A stretch of 37,232 nt of DNA from Candidatus Contendibacter sp. (lineage in GTDB: Bacteria; Pseudomonadota; Gammaproteobacteria; Competibacterales; Competibacteraceae), in NCBI GenBank assembly GCA_029624675.1, contig JARSSP010000001.1, forward strand, positions 1-37,232. Direction: 5' to 3'. Position 1 is the first letter of the stretch; the number at the start of each line of letters is the position of its first letter. Shown piece by piece: positions 17,695 to 25,721 of this stretch. Made by a program: the position numbers and the translations under genes. The notes below the pieces were generated by a model. The model was given only the letters and a program-made list of their open reading frames with translations. It was not told the origin of the DNA and searched no databases.

Positions 17695-19938
17695 CTACCA
17701 CTGAATCAGCCGCTGGATTTCCTGGGCGCTCCAGCGCAGGGCGCGGCTTTGCTGCTGGCCGAGCGCCAGCAGCAGGGCGATGGCGGCGTCCGGATGGTCG
17801 TTCCGTAGCCGGTCGAAATCCGCCCGACCCAGCATCAACAGTTCGCTCGACCTGACCGCCACCGCCTCGGCGGCGCGCGGACCCGGATCGAGAAACGCGA
17901 TGTCGCCGAACATCGTGCCGGGACCGTAAATCGCCAGCCGCTTGTAACGGTCGTCCGCGGCGGGCAGGCGGATGTCCACCCGACCGCGCAGCACCAGATA
18001 CAACTCCGCCCCGTCGTCGCCGGCCGCGAACAGCCGCTGGCCGCGTTCCAGAAGACGGGGCTGGAGCACGGCGGCGAGCGCGGCGATTTCCGCCGGCCCC
18101 ATGGCGCGGCACAAGTCCATCGCTTCCAGCGGAACACGCTGCTCCAGCACGGTCGGCGCGACCCCGAGGGCGTCGAGCAGGGCGTTCTCGGCGTATTCCA
18201 GGGCCAAGTCGGCGGCGGCGAAGGTTTTGACGTTGAGCCGCTCCGGTCGCAGGCTGAGCTTGCGCAGGGTGCGCTCGACCTCGCGGCCCAGGCCCAAATC
18301 CTCGCGGACCTCGCAGAACAACAATTCGCCGCCGTGCCGCTCCAGCCGCGCGGCGATTTGTTGCAGCAGCCGGACGCTGGAAAAATCGATCTGGATCACC
18401 CGCCGCAAGTGCAGGATGACCCAGGCGGGCCGGTCGAGATCGGGCAGCAGGTCCTCGAACAGTTGATCGGCCTTGGCGAAGAACAGAGTGCCGCGCAATT
18501 GATAAAGCACAATGCGGTCGCCATGGCGGGCCAGCAGTTCGGCCTGCTCCGCCGGACGCCGCCGCACCGAATGCCGTTCGGCCCCGGTCAGCCGGCGATG
18601 GATGATCGGCACCCGGCTTTGCTGGCGGATGAACAGGAGGATGGCGATGGCCAACCCGACCAGCACCGCGACCATCAGGTCGTAGCCCAGGGTGATGCCG
18701 GTGACCAGCACCGCGATGGCTGCGTCCAGCCGGGTGCGGCGGCGGCGCAACCAGGCCAGGATGTCCCGGTCCAGCAGGTTGAGCGCGGAAGCCAGGATGA
18801 TGCCAGCCAGGGCGCTGGTGGGCAGCCATTGCCCGGTCTGGCCGGCGAACAGCAGCAGGAGCAGCAAAACCAGCCCAGCGCCCAGCGCGGCCCAGCGGCG
18901 GGCGCCGGCCTGAACGGCGGCGGCGGTGCCGCCCACGCTGGCCGAGCCCGCCATGCCGCCCGCCAAGCCGACTAGAATCTGCCCCACGCCTTGCGCCAGC
19001 AGCTCGCGGCGGGCGTTGTGGCGCAGGCCGGTGGCGGTGTCGGCCAGAACCGAGGTCAGCAGGGTGTTCAGGGAACACAGTACCGCCAGGGCGAAGGCGG
19101 CGTTCAGGATCAACGGCCAGGGCAGGTCGGCCCAGGCGGCGAGCGAGCCGAGGGCAAGGCGGAAATCCGCTGGCGCCGGCAGGATGCCGATGACCCAGTG
19201 CGCCGGCGTGGGGGAAAGACCGGCGGAATGGACCGCCCCTTGAAACAGCGCGGTCCCGCCGATCAGGCCGGCGATGGGGCCGGGCAGCCAGGGAAGCAAG
19301 CGCGGCGCGAAACGGGCCATGGCGAAAGCGACGGTCGCGGTGGCGATGGGCAACCAATGCCACTCGGACCAGTCGCTGGCGTGATGGACGCCGAGCAGGG
19401 GTTTGAACTGGGACCGGATCAACAGCAAACCGGTGCCGGTGGTCAGGCCGGCGATGACGGGGTAGGGGATGAATTTCATCAGTCGGCCGCCGCCGACTAG
19501 CGCGATTAACAACTGTATCGAACCAGCCAGGACAGTGACGGCGAAAAGGGCGGGCGCGATGGCGGCGGGGGCGAGGCCAGCGCTGGCGAGAATGGCCGCC
19601 GTGCCGCTCAACAGGGCCATGCTAGGGCCGGTCGGGCCGCTGATCAAGCCGACCGCGCCACCGAAGCCGCCGGAAACCAGCAGCAGGAGAATGGCGCCGA
19701 CCAGTCCGGCCAGCGCGCCGGGCGCGGTTCCCAGCGAGGCGGCGAACACGGTCACGCCAAAGGCGGTAGCCTGCGGCAGCACGACGGCGGCGCCGACCAG
19801 ACCGCCGCGCAGATCGGCGAGGAGAGCAGTCGGAAATTTCAAGGGTTGGGGTGGTCCCAGGGGTCGGAAGGATCGCGGTGGGCGAGGCTGTTGTTTGACG
19901 AGGGTTGCCGAGCGCCACGCTAAGTATAGAATCCCCAC
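17695..19938 (-). CDS. SulP-family anion transporter with STAS and cyclic-nucleotide-binding domains
   Basis: Inner-membrane SLC26/SulP transporter, predicted to move sulfate, bicarbonate or another anion. About 400 residues of hydrophobic helices contain the family stretch SGPTGPSMALLSGTAA. A STAS domain follows (about 455-560, with the FSSVRLLQQIAARL helix), and the protein ends in a cNMP-binding domain (about 605-735: LYLVLRGRVDIRL, PGTMFGDIAFLDPGPRAAEAVA). The FGDIAFLDPGPRAAEAVA stretch matches the phosphate-binding cassette layout (FGE.A...RAA.V), with Asp in place of the usual Glu. The 5' end is uncertain. The first 35 residues after GTG 19938 are basic and Pro-rich, and this start leaves only 38 bp to the divergent oxidoreductase gene and overlaps its likely promoter, so the true start may lie downstream. 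Confidence 0.88.
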   Translation of the reverse strand: MGILYLAWRSATLVKQQPRPPRSFRPLGPPQPLKFPTALLADLRGGLVGAAVVLPQATAFGVTVFAASLGTAPGALAGLVGAILLLLVSGGFGGAVGLISGPTGPSMALLSGTAAILASAGLAPAAIAPALFAVTVLAGSIQLLIALVGGGRLMKFIPYPVIAGLTTGTGLLLIRSQFKPLLGVHHASDWSEWHWLPIATATVAFAMARFAPRLLPWLPGPIAGLIGGTALFQGAVHSAGLSPTPAHWVIGILPAPADFRLALGSLAAWADLPWPLILNAAFALAVLCSLNTLLTSVLADTATGLRHNARRELLAQGVGQILVGLAGGMAGSASVGGTAAAVQAGARRWAALGAGLVLLLLLLFAGQTGQWLPTSALAGIILASALNLLDRDILAWLRRRRTRLDAAIAVLVTGITLGYDLMVAVLVGLAIAILLFIRQQSRVPIIHRRLTGAERHSVRRRPAEQAELLARHGDRIVLYQLRGTLFFAKADQLFEDLLPDLDRPAWVILHLRRVIQIDFSSVRLLQQIAARLERHGGELLFCEVREDLGLGREVERTLRKLSLRPERLNVKTFAAADLALEYAENALLDALGVAPTVLEQRVPLEAMDLCRAMGPAEIAALAAVLQPRLLERGQRLFAAGDDGAELYLVLRGRVDIRLPAADDRYKRLAIYGPGTMFGDIAFLDPGPRAAEAVAVRSSELLMLGRADFDRLRNDHPDAAIALLLALGQQQSRALRWSAQEIQRLIQW
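19905..19932 (+). promoter_or_regulatory. Candidate promoter of the Old Yellow Enzyme gene
   Basis: TTGCCG (19905-19910), 16-nt spacer, TAGAAT (19927-19932), about 45 nt before the ATG. It overlaps the annotated 5' end of the divergent SulP gene. By-eye match. Confidence 0.4.
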
Positions 19939-19976
19939 CCTTCTTCACACGCATTCGACCCGAGGTTTTCAACCGC

Positions 19977-21071
19977 ATGGCATCAAAACTGCTCGCCCCG
20001 GTGCAACTGGGCGCCCTCTCCCTAAAAAACCGCGTCGTCATGGCCCCGCTGACCCGTTGCCGGGCCGATAACCCGGAGGCCGCGCCGACCGATTTGATGG
20101 CGCGTTACTACGCGCAGCGCGCCGGCGCGGGGCTGATCATCTCCGAGGGCACCATCGTGTCGCCCCAGGCGCGCGGCTATCCCTACACGCCCGGCATCTG
20201 GTCGGACGCGCAGGTGGCCGGCTGGCGGCGGGTGACGGATGCCGTGCATCAGGCGGGTGGGTTGATCGTCTGTCAAATCTGGCACTGCGGCCGACTGTCC
20301 CTGCCGGACTTTCACGGTGGCGAGGCGCCGGTCGCGCCCTCGGCGATCAACCCGAACTGGCGGATGTTTTCGGGGAAGGCGTTGCAGCCGACCGTCACGC
20401 CCCGCGCGCTCAGCCGAGAGAACATCGCCGAAATTGTCACCGACTTCCAGCGCGCCGCGCGCCATACGGTGGCCGCCGGGTTCGACGGGGTCGAGATTCA
20501 CTCGTCCAATGGCTATCTGTTCCACCAGTTTTTCTCCCGCTGTTCCAACACGCGCACCGACGAATACGGTGGTTCCCATGAGAACCGGGGGCGGTTTCTG
20601 TTCGAGGTGCTGGACGCGGTGGGACGGGAATTGCCATTCGACCGAGTCGGCATCCGCCTCAACCCGATGATGAACAACATGCACGGGATGACGGTGGATG
20701 AGGACACCGTGCCGATGTTCGAGTCGCTGATCCGTCGCGCCGGCGGTTACGGCCTGGCCTATGTTCATCTCAGCGAGCCGTTCATGCCGAATCAGTTGGA
20801 CGGCGCGGTGGGCGCGGTGCCCGAGGTGGCGCGGCATTTCCGGCCGCTGTGCCAGGCGCCGCTGTTATCCAATGGTGGCTTCGACCAGGGCCGGGCCGAA
20901 GCGTGGGTGGCCGAGAATCGCTGCGATGCCGTGGCGTTTGGCAAGCTGTTCATCGCCAACCCGGATCTGCCAGAGCGGTTCTGGCGCGGCGCTCCGCTGA
21001 ACGTACCCGATCCAGACACGTTCTATCAGGGCGGCGAGAAGGGGTACGTGGATTATCCGGCACTGGCGTGA
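19977..21071 (+). CDS. Old Yellow Enzyme-family alkene reductase (NemA-like)
   Basis: FMN-dependent TIM-barrel oxidoreductase that reduces activated C=C bonds and, in relatives, nitrate esters or N-ethylmaleimide using NAD(P)H. The 364-residue length is typical. Landmarks are the N-terminus LLAPVQLGALSLKNRVVMAP, the substrate-binding pair His175 and Asn178 with the proton-donor Tyr180 (HSSNGY), and the loop SNTRTDEYGGSHENR. The FMN-phosphate-binding end includes LLSNGGFDQGRAEAWV and VAFGKLFIANPDLPERF. Start at ATG 19977: upstream in-frame codons do not resemble the family, and a GAGG lies about 11 nt away. It stands alone between the divergent SulP gene and the 0.7-kb leader of the PHA cluster. 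The physiological substrate is unknown. Confidence 0.93.
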   Translation: MASKLLAPVQLGALSLKNRVVMAPLTRCRADNPEAAPTDLMARYYAQRAGAGLIISEGTIVSPQARGYPYTPGIWSDAQVAGWRRVTDAVHQAGGLIVCQIWHCGRLSLPDFHGGEAPVAPSAINPNWRMFSGKALQPTVTPRALSRENIAEIVTDFQRAARHTVAAGFDGVEIHSSNGYLFHQFFSRCSNTRTDEYGGSHENRGRFLFEVLDAVGRELPFDRVGIRLNPMMNNMHGMTVDEDTVPMFESLIRRAGGYGLAYVHLSEPFMPNQLDGAVGAVPEVARHFRPLCQAPLLSNGGFDQGRAEAWVAENRCDAVAFGKLFIANPDLPERFWRGAPLNVPDPDTFYQGGEKGYVDYPALA

Positions 21072-21796
21072 GCATCGACGGTGAGGGTGAAGCCGGCCTC
21101 CGGCCGGCTTGGCTGGCCGGAAAATATCACTGCTCGAGTCCGCTGGCCTAACCATGGGCCGGCGGCCACGGCTTCGTTCAGGGCAGGGGGTGCCGCGCGA
21201 TGATTAGTTCGGCTACTTATGCACTTCGGTGACCCAGAGCGGATCACGCCACGGTGTCGATAATCCTGCTTGACACAATGTGTTGTTGCATTATTTCGCT
21301 TGATGTAATATTATAAATTCCTTAAAGATATTTTCAGGACCGACCGTAAGAGTGGTAGTTATTCCTGAATGTTCGATGGTCATTCTTCATTAATCAATGC
21401 CTGCTTGGCAAAAGCTTTTTCGACAAAATAAACGGTTTGTCATAACCAGCGGAGTTCCAGCCATGAAAAGTTCCGATGGCGCTGAAAAAATAAAACGACT
21501 TGACTGTTTTTTTACGCCGCCGGCTTGTCTGAATAAATCATCCCCCAGATACGATCAAAAGCAAATTGTCTCGATATCCCTTGCGGCTCAATAAACTGAC
21601 TCTTTAATCAGTGGTTGGCTGAAACCACAAAATTGTTGGTATCGCCGTTTGGGTGTTTTTGTTGATGAGAAGTAAAAGATGTTCCCTGAAAAGCACCGAA
21701 GCATTCTTACCAGATGGCTTTTTGGGGCAGATGTGGAGAACCCACTGACTTGTTGCAGGGTATCGGCTAGCTGTTAGTAACCCAGGAGAAAATAAA
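21072..21796. other. AT-rich intergenic region upstream of the PHA cluster
   Basis: 725 bp. The first part has a GC-rich perfect hairpin (21090-21098 with 21102-21110, TCC loop) without a T tail, possibly ending the preceding gene. From 21250 on, the DNA becomes markedly AT-rich, unlike its surroundings, with a candidate promoter at 21270. A 65-codon ORF at 21397-21594 has no good ribosome site or recognisable features, and I do not call it. The size and AT content suggest a long regulated leader for the PhaC-like gene. Confidence 0.55.
21270..21297 (+). promoter_or_regulatory. Candidate promoter for the PhaC-like gene
   Basis: TTGACA (21270-21275), a perfect -35 box, with TATTTC 16 nt downstream (21292-21297) in an AT-rich context. 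The spacer contains TGTTGTTGCA, loosely like TGC-rich PhaR operator sequences; that resemblance is weak. The leader to ATG 21797 would be nearly 500 nt. Confidence 0.35.
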
Positions 21797-23323
21797 ATGT
21801 TTAACCTAATCAGACAATCCCCCGAAATCGCGTTCAATATAGCCCGATATGGTCTTGCGTGGACGGCGGCTTTTGACCAACATCGGCATGATTTCGATTC
21901 GATGTACTTGACTGGCGCCAAGTCAGCCTTGCACGGAATGCGAAACAACCCGCCGCCGCTTAGGGATTGGCCGTTACTTTTGAGGCACAATCTGGAACTG
22001 GGTATTCAAATCGCCCTAAGCAGTTCCAGCAAGATGATGGAGTTTCACACCGACCAGCTTCTCGATGGCGTCGATGCGCTGGTCAGGACGCTGGTCGGCG
22101 GCGAGGGCGAAACGGTGGGCGAGTTTGCCGCCAGGGAAGCCGACGCCATGGAGGCGGTCGCGTTCGACTTCCCGAAAGCCATCGAAAGCATGAAGTACGA
22201 GTTTGGCTTCCAGTTCGGGTCGGAAGGCTACAAACTGGTCAAGGAAACGCCCTGCTTCCGGATGTATCAAGTACTTCCCACCAAGCCGGGAGTCACGGTC
22301 AACGAAAAGGGCAAGCCAACTCTGCTCATACCCCCCTACATGCTGGGCGTCCACATCCTCAGCTTCCTCCCGGGCGAGGGAAAGAGCTACGCGCACGCTT
22401 TCGCCAACCAGGGTATTCCAACTTACGTCCGGGAAGTCAAGGACATCGATGTCACGCCATTGGTGCAAACGATGTCTTGCGAGGACGACTGCGAGCAAAC
22501 GCGCGACCTGTGCCAGTTTCTCAAGGAAAAGCATGGGCGTCCCGTCACCTTGAACGGAATCTGTCAGGGCGGCTATATCTCTCTCATTAACGTTCTGTCG
22601 GGCAAGCTGCAGGGTGTGGTTGACGCGCTGATCACCGGCGTCACGCCAGTGGACGGCACCAAATCCACTTCCCTGGGCGAGTACATGAGCGGCATGCCGT
22701 CCGGCGTGGGCATGGAATACGCCTACGAAACCCTGAGCAATGGCAACAAGGTCGTCAACGGCGATGTGATGAGCCTGGGCATGAAACTGCTGGCCATCAG
22801 CAAGGAAGCGCCCCTGGTCGCCATGTATAACGTCAAGTCCATGTACAAGGATACTGGTGGCAATCCCGGCAAGACGGCCGCCGCCATCAATCGCTGGTTG
22901 CGCGAGGAACGGGTGCATTTGCCGGTGGCCATCGCGGAAATGAGCGGCAAGACCTTCAAGGTGCCCATCGCTCCCGACGGCACGCTGCCGATTTCGCTGT
23001 TCGGCAAGCCGCTCAACCTGCACGATCTGAAGAAACTGGGTGTGCGCTGGTTCCTGGCGTATTCCAAGGACGATAATTTGGTGGACCGGGATTGCGCGCT
23101 GGCCGCCGCCCCATTCCTCAAGGAGGATGGCGTCTTGCAGATCACGGAATTCCCTGGCGGACATGTGGGAATTTTGACCAGCTTCGCGAGCGAGAAATCC
23201 AAATGCCCATTGCACGGAGAGTTTAACGGAATGATCGGCCCCGTCCGCTATCAGCTCAATCTTGATAGAGAAGGCAAGGCAGAAGGCAAGGAAAGCGTGG
23301 ATAAGAAAGAAAAAGCCGCGTAA
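21797..23323 (+). CDS. Divergent PHA synthase-like alpha/beta-hydrolase
   Basis: A 508-residue protein whose C-terminal half has the PHA-synthase fold. It has the nucleophile box GICQGG (Cys256), Asp425/Asp426 in YSKDDNLVD, and His456 in GGHVGIL, so the Cys/Asp/His triad is intact. The box is identical to that of the class III PhaC downstream, yet this protein is ~140 residues longer, with a ~165-residue helical N-terminus unlike class I or III. The tail is very Lys/Glu-rich (from about residue 490). A good GGAGAA site precedes ATG. It is followed by an SDR gene and precedes phaEC, so a role in PHA or acyl-CoA metabolism is likely. It could be a third synthase, a depolymerase-like thioesterase or an acyltransferase. 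Superfamily is certain; activity is unproven. Confidence 0.75.
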   Translation: MFNLIRQSPEIAFNIARYGLAWTAAFDQHRHDFDSMYLTGAKSALHGMRNNPPPLRDWPLLLRHNLELGIQIALSSSSKMMEFHTDQLLDGVDALVRTLVGGEGETVGEFAAREADAMEAVAFDFPKAIESMKYEFGFQFGSEGYKLVKETPCFRMYQVLPTKPGVTVNEKGKPTLLIPPYMLGVHILSFLPGEGKSYAHAFANQGIPTYVREVKDIDVTPLVQTMSCEDDCEQTRDLCQFLKEKHGRPVTLNGICQGGYISLINVLSGKLQGVVDALITGVTPVDGTKSTSLGEYMSGMPSGVGMEYAYETLSNGNKVVNGDVMSLGMKLLAISKEAPLVAMYNVKSMYKDTGGNPGKTAAAINRWLREERVHLPVAIAEMSGKTFKVPIAPDGTLPISLFGKPLNLHDLKKLGVRWFLAYSKDDNLVDRDCALAAAPFLKEDGVLQITEFPGGHVGILTSFASEKSKCPLHGEFNGMIGPVRYQLNLDREGKAEGKESVDKKEKAA

Positions 23324-23335
23324 TTATTACGCGGC
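23315..23335 (+). promoter_or_regulatory. Hairpin overlapping the stop codon of the PhaC-like gene
   Basis: A perfect 9-bp stem GCCGCGTAA/TTACGCGGC with a TTA loop; the TAA stop (23321-23323) lies inside the stem. No T tract follows, so it is more likely an mRNA 3'-end stabiliser or partial terminator than a full terminator. Confidence 0.55.
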
Positions 23336-23402
23336 GACCGAGTTGCGCGGTCGAAATCGGAGTGGGAAACGTTCGGGATGAAAAAACTGATCCCAACCGG
23401 TT

Positions 23403-23431
23403 TTGACCGTGTGGCCAATGACTTCAATAAT
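23403..23431 (+). promoter_or_regulatory. Possible promoter before the SDR gene
   Basis: TTGACC (23403-23408) with AATAAT 17 nt downstream (23426-23431), just 17 nt before the ATG. A leader this short leaves room for the GGAGAGAG site only. By-eye match. Confidence 0.3.
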
Positions 23432-23448
23432 AAAACTGGAGAGAGAGT

Positions 23449-24243
23449 ATGCAAGTAAAAGGTAGCGTGATCGTTATCACCGGCGGCGCCAGCGGTATTG
23501 GCGAGACAGTTGCCAAGGATTTCGCCAAAGGCGGCGCGAAGGTTGTCTTGGGCGACGTGAACCAGGCGGGTCTCGACCGAGTCGTCGGCGAGATTCAGGC
23601 GGCCGGTGGAGAGGCGGTCGGGGTTGCTGGCAGCATCGCCAAGGAAGAGGATGTCGCGAAATTGATGGATACCGCCATCGAAAAATTTGGCGCCCTCAAT
23701 GTCGTTTTCGCCAATGCCGGAATTATCAGCGACAGCTTGATGGTCAATCCGGATAAGACGGGCAAGGTCAAAAGCGTCATGAGTCTCGACGCGTTTAGAT
23801 CGGTGATCGATGTTAATCTTGTCGGCGCCTTTTTGACGGTGCGCGAAGGCGTGAGAAGGATGGTTGATAACGGCTACAAGGGAGTCGTCGTGTTGACTTC
23901 GTCCATCAACCTCACCGGTCAGGTTGGACAGATCAACTACTCTTCCACCAAGGCCGCGGTCGCGCTGTGGCCCAAGATTTTGGCTGGCGAGTTCGCGATG
24001 AGGGGCCTCAAGGATATCCGTATAGCCGCCGTCGCTCCCGGCTACACCGCCACGCCGATCCTGAAGGGCATGAATCAGGATGCGCTTAACGTCATCCTGA
24101 AGGACGTCCATATCGGGCGTTTGGTGGAGCCGGAGGAGATCGCTGCGACGGTTCGGCATATCGTCGAGAATGACGCGATCGATGCAACCACGATCGAGGT
24201 CACGGGCGGCGTGACTTACGGGTCACGGCAGCGGGCCAAATAA
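23449..24243 (+). CDS. Short-chain dehydrogenase/reductase (possible 3-hydroxyacyl-CoA dehydrogenase)
   Basis: Classical SDR of 264 residues. It has the nucleotide-binding TGGASGIG (11-18), NAG (89-91), and the catalytic set Ser151/152, Tyr164 and Lys168 (YSSTK). An acidic residue (Asp36 in VVLGDVN) at the end of the second beta strand favours NAD(H) over NADP(H). An insertion of about 10 residues after NAGI (SLMVNPDKTGKVKS) distinguishes it from typical PhaB/FabG. Its position between the PhaC-like gene and phaEC suggests reduction of 3-ketoacyl-CoA to 3-hydroxyacyl-CoA, or the reverse; that is inference. GGAGAGAG lies 7 nt before ATG. A strong terminator follows, so it ends this transcription unit. 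Confidence 0.82.
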   Translation: MQVKGSVIVITGGASGIGETVAKDFAKGGAKVVLGDVNQAGLDRVVGEIQAAGGEAVGVAGSIAKEEDVAKLMDTAIEKFGALNVVFANAGIISDSLMVNPDKTGKVKSVMSLDAFRSVIDVNLVGAFLTVREGVRRMVDNGYKGVVVLTSSINLTGQVGQINYSSTKAAVALWPKILAGEFAMRGLKDIRIAAVAPGYTATPILKGMNQDALNVILKDVHIGRLVEPEEIAATVRHIVENDAIDATTIEVTGGVTYGSRQRAK

Positions 24244-24292
24244 TCGCTTGATCTTTAAGCCTGCGGCGATGGCCGCGGGCGGTTTCCAATCA

Positions 24293-24317
24293 CCCCCGGT
24301 AAAACCGGGGGATTTTA
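24293..24317 (+). terminator. Rho-independent terminator after the SDR gene
   Basis: An 8-bp stem CCCCCGGT/ACCGGGGG with an AAA loop, followed by ATTTTAT. It separates the PhaC-like/SDR unit from phaEC. Confidence 0.8.
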
Positions 24318-24458
24318 TGTCGGCTTTCGGACTCGGCTTGAAAGCTTGAGCGCTTTTCCAAACTTAAATGCTTCCGGAAACAACCGTTTTCCTTGCTTTC
24401 ATCCCCGCCCCCTAATCTGGGAAGCGGGTGTTTTGTATTTTCAGTTTCACGAAATTCC

Positions 24459-24505
24459 TTGACCGTGGGAAAACCGAGTCTAGTATTTCCTTGTCTAGTA
24501 TTTCC
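24459..24505 (+). promoter_or_regulatory. Candidate phaE promoter with duplicated -10-containing repeat
   Basis: TTGACC (24459-24464), 16-nt spacer, TAGTAT (24481-24486). The 13-mer GTCTAGTATTTCC occurs twice (24478-24490 and 24493-24505), so the TAGTAT box is duplicated 15 bp downstream. The distance to the phaE ATG is about 110-125 nt. Confidence 0.45.
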
Positions 24506-24612
24506 GTGGCGCTGCTAGCGAAAAACCAAGAGCGAAGACAGTTTTTCGTCGATATTGCTACGTAAGTAATACGATTAACCTTGATTCTTTTGAAGAGGAG
24601 ACGAGTAAGCTC

Positions 24613-25665
24613 ATGAATTTGACAGAACAAGCCGAATCCATGGTGAAAATGTGGTCCGAAGCCCAAAAGCAAATTTGGGGGGGGTTATACGATTTGGCTC
24701 AAGGTGCTGGCGGTGGCAATCCCTTGGGCGGTTTTTACGATCCCTCCGCCTGGCTCAGACAAGTAGCCGATGCGTGGACCAAGGGCGGTGGCGGCGATAG
24801 CGGTCAACGAGCCGCCAGCAATATTTTCGCCAGCCAAACATCCATGATGCAGCTGATGAACCTGCTGACCAAGTCGTGGCAAATCGTGGCGCCCAATCTT
24901 GAAGTCGGGAAACCGTGGCAGCCCGATTTGCAAAAGTTCATCAGCCAGTGGGTCGAGCAGATCACCGCGCTACCCGGAAAAATGAAAGGGACCGCCGACA
25001 ACATCACCGACCTCAACAAATCCGTTGGAGAGTGGATTCCGCTGCTGACGCCCTGGCTGGGATTCGTCCAACAGGCGATTGGCGCGGGGCATTTTGGCGA
25101 ATTGATGACGGGTTCCTCCGGCTTCGGCAAGCTCATGATGCTGGAGCAACAAAGCTTGCAGCCGCCCATCGGCGGTTTCGCCGAGCTGCCGGGTGCCGGT
25201 TTGACCCGGGAAACCAACGCCAAGCTCATGAAAGCGTCGGATGCCTTGCTGGATTTGCGCAAGGCGGCCCTCCGATACGACATGGAGATCGCCCAAGGCA
25301 TCGGCCAGGCGGTCGAGCGCACCATGGAACGTCTCGCCGATCTGGCCAAGAAAGACAAAAAAATACACAGCGTCAGGGAGGTGATGCAGCTTTGGTTCCA
25401 GACCGCCGACCGTACCCTGACCGAAAAATTCTGCACCGACGAGTTCATGGCGATCCAGAATGAAATGGCCACCGCCGCCTTGAATTACAAGCTCAGGCTG
25501 CGGGATGTCTTGGCCATGGTCTACGGCGCTCTCGATATACCGACGCGCTCGGAAATGGATGACGCCTATCGGGCGATTCACGACTTGAAGAAAGAGGTCC
25601 GTGATCTCAAAAAAGCGCTTCGCGGTTTGACGGCGTCAAAAACCGCGCCCGTGACCACCAACTGA
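24613..25665 (+). CDS. phaE: Class III PHA synthase subunit PhaE
   Basis: Non-catalytic partner that activates class III PhaC. The 350-residue length matches known PhaE proteins (~350-360). Recognisable features are an N-terminal helix with LTEQAESMVKMWSEAQKQIW, a Gly-rich loop with DPSAWLRQVADAW, and the LDLRKAALRYDMEIAQGIGQAVERTM region. A C-terminal coiled coil (AYRAIHDLKKEVRDLKKALR) completes it. It lies 53 nt before the class III phaC in the usual phaE-phaC order. A GAGGAG site lies 12 nt upstream, slightly long spacing. No catalytic residues are expected or seen. Confidence 0.92.
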   Translation: MNLTEQAESMVKMWSEAQKQIWGGLYDLAQGAGGGNPLGGFYDPSAWLRQVADAWTKGGGGDSGQRAASNIFASQTSMMQLMNLLTKSWQIVAPNLEVGKPWQPDLQKFISQWVEQITALPGKMKGTADNITDLNKSVGEWIPLLTPWLGFVQQAIGAGHFGELMTGSSGFGKLMMLEQQSLQPPIGGFAELPGAGLTRETNAKLMKASDALLDLRKAALRYDMEIAQGIGQAVERTMERLADLAKKDKKIHSVREVMQLWFQTADRTLTEKFCTDEFMAIQNEMATAALNYKLRLRDVLAMVYGALDIPTRSEMDDAYRAIHDLKKEVRDLKKALRGLTASKTAPVTTN

Positions 25666-25706
25666 ACAAGCAGCCGATTTCCGGTTGACCCGGAATCCGC
25701 CGACAT

Positions 25707-25721
25707 AAGGAGGCTATCGTG
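25707..25721 (+). promoter_or_regulatory. Ribosome-binding site and GTG start of class III phaC
   Basis: AAGGAGG (25707-25713), a full anti-SD match, sits 5 nt before GTG 25719. This decides in favour of the GTG start over any internal ATG. Confidence 0.8.

Larger units (their letters stand above)
24244..24612. other. Intergenic region between the SDR gene and phaE
   Basis: Contains the SDR terminator (24293-24317), then AT-rich DNA with a candidate promoter and a 13-bp direct repeat (24478-24505) upstream of phaE. No ORF of note. Confidence 0.6.

Noticed and set aside
21090..21110. Hairpin after the Old Yellow Enzyme gene as a firm terminator
   Set aside because: The stem is perfect (9 bp) but the following bases are GGCTGGCCGG, with no T run; it is mentioned only as a possible transcript-end structure.
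21276..21291. PhaR operator in TGTTGTTGCA upstream of the PhaC-like gene
   Set aside because: The match to TGC-rich PhaR sites is loose and single; no phaR gene is in the window.
21397..21594. 65-codon ORF in the AT-rich leader before the PhaC-like gene
   Set aside because: No ribosome site, no signal peptide or recognisable motif; could be chance in a 0.7-kb non-coding stretch. A leader peptide cannot be excluded.
21604..21990. 128-codon minus-strand ORF overlapping the start of the PhaC-like gene
   Set aside because: Overlaps a real gene antisense and shows no protein-like pattern.
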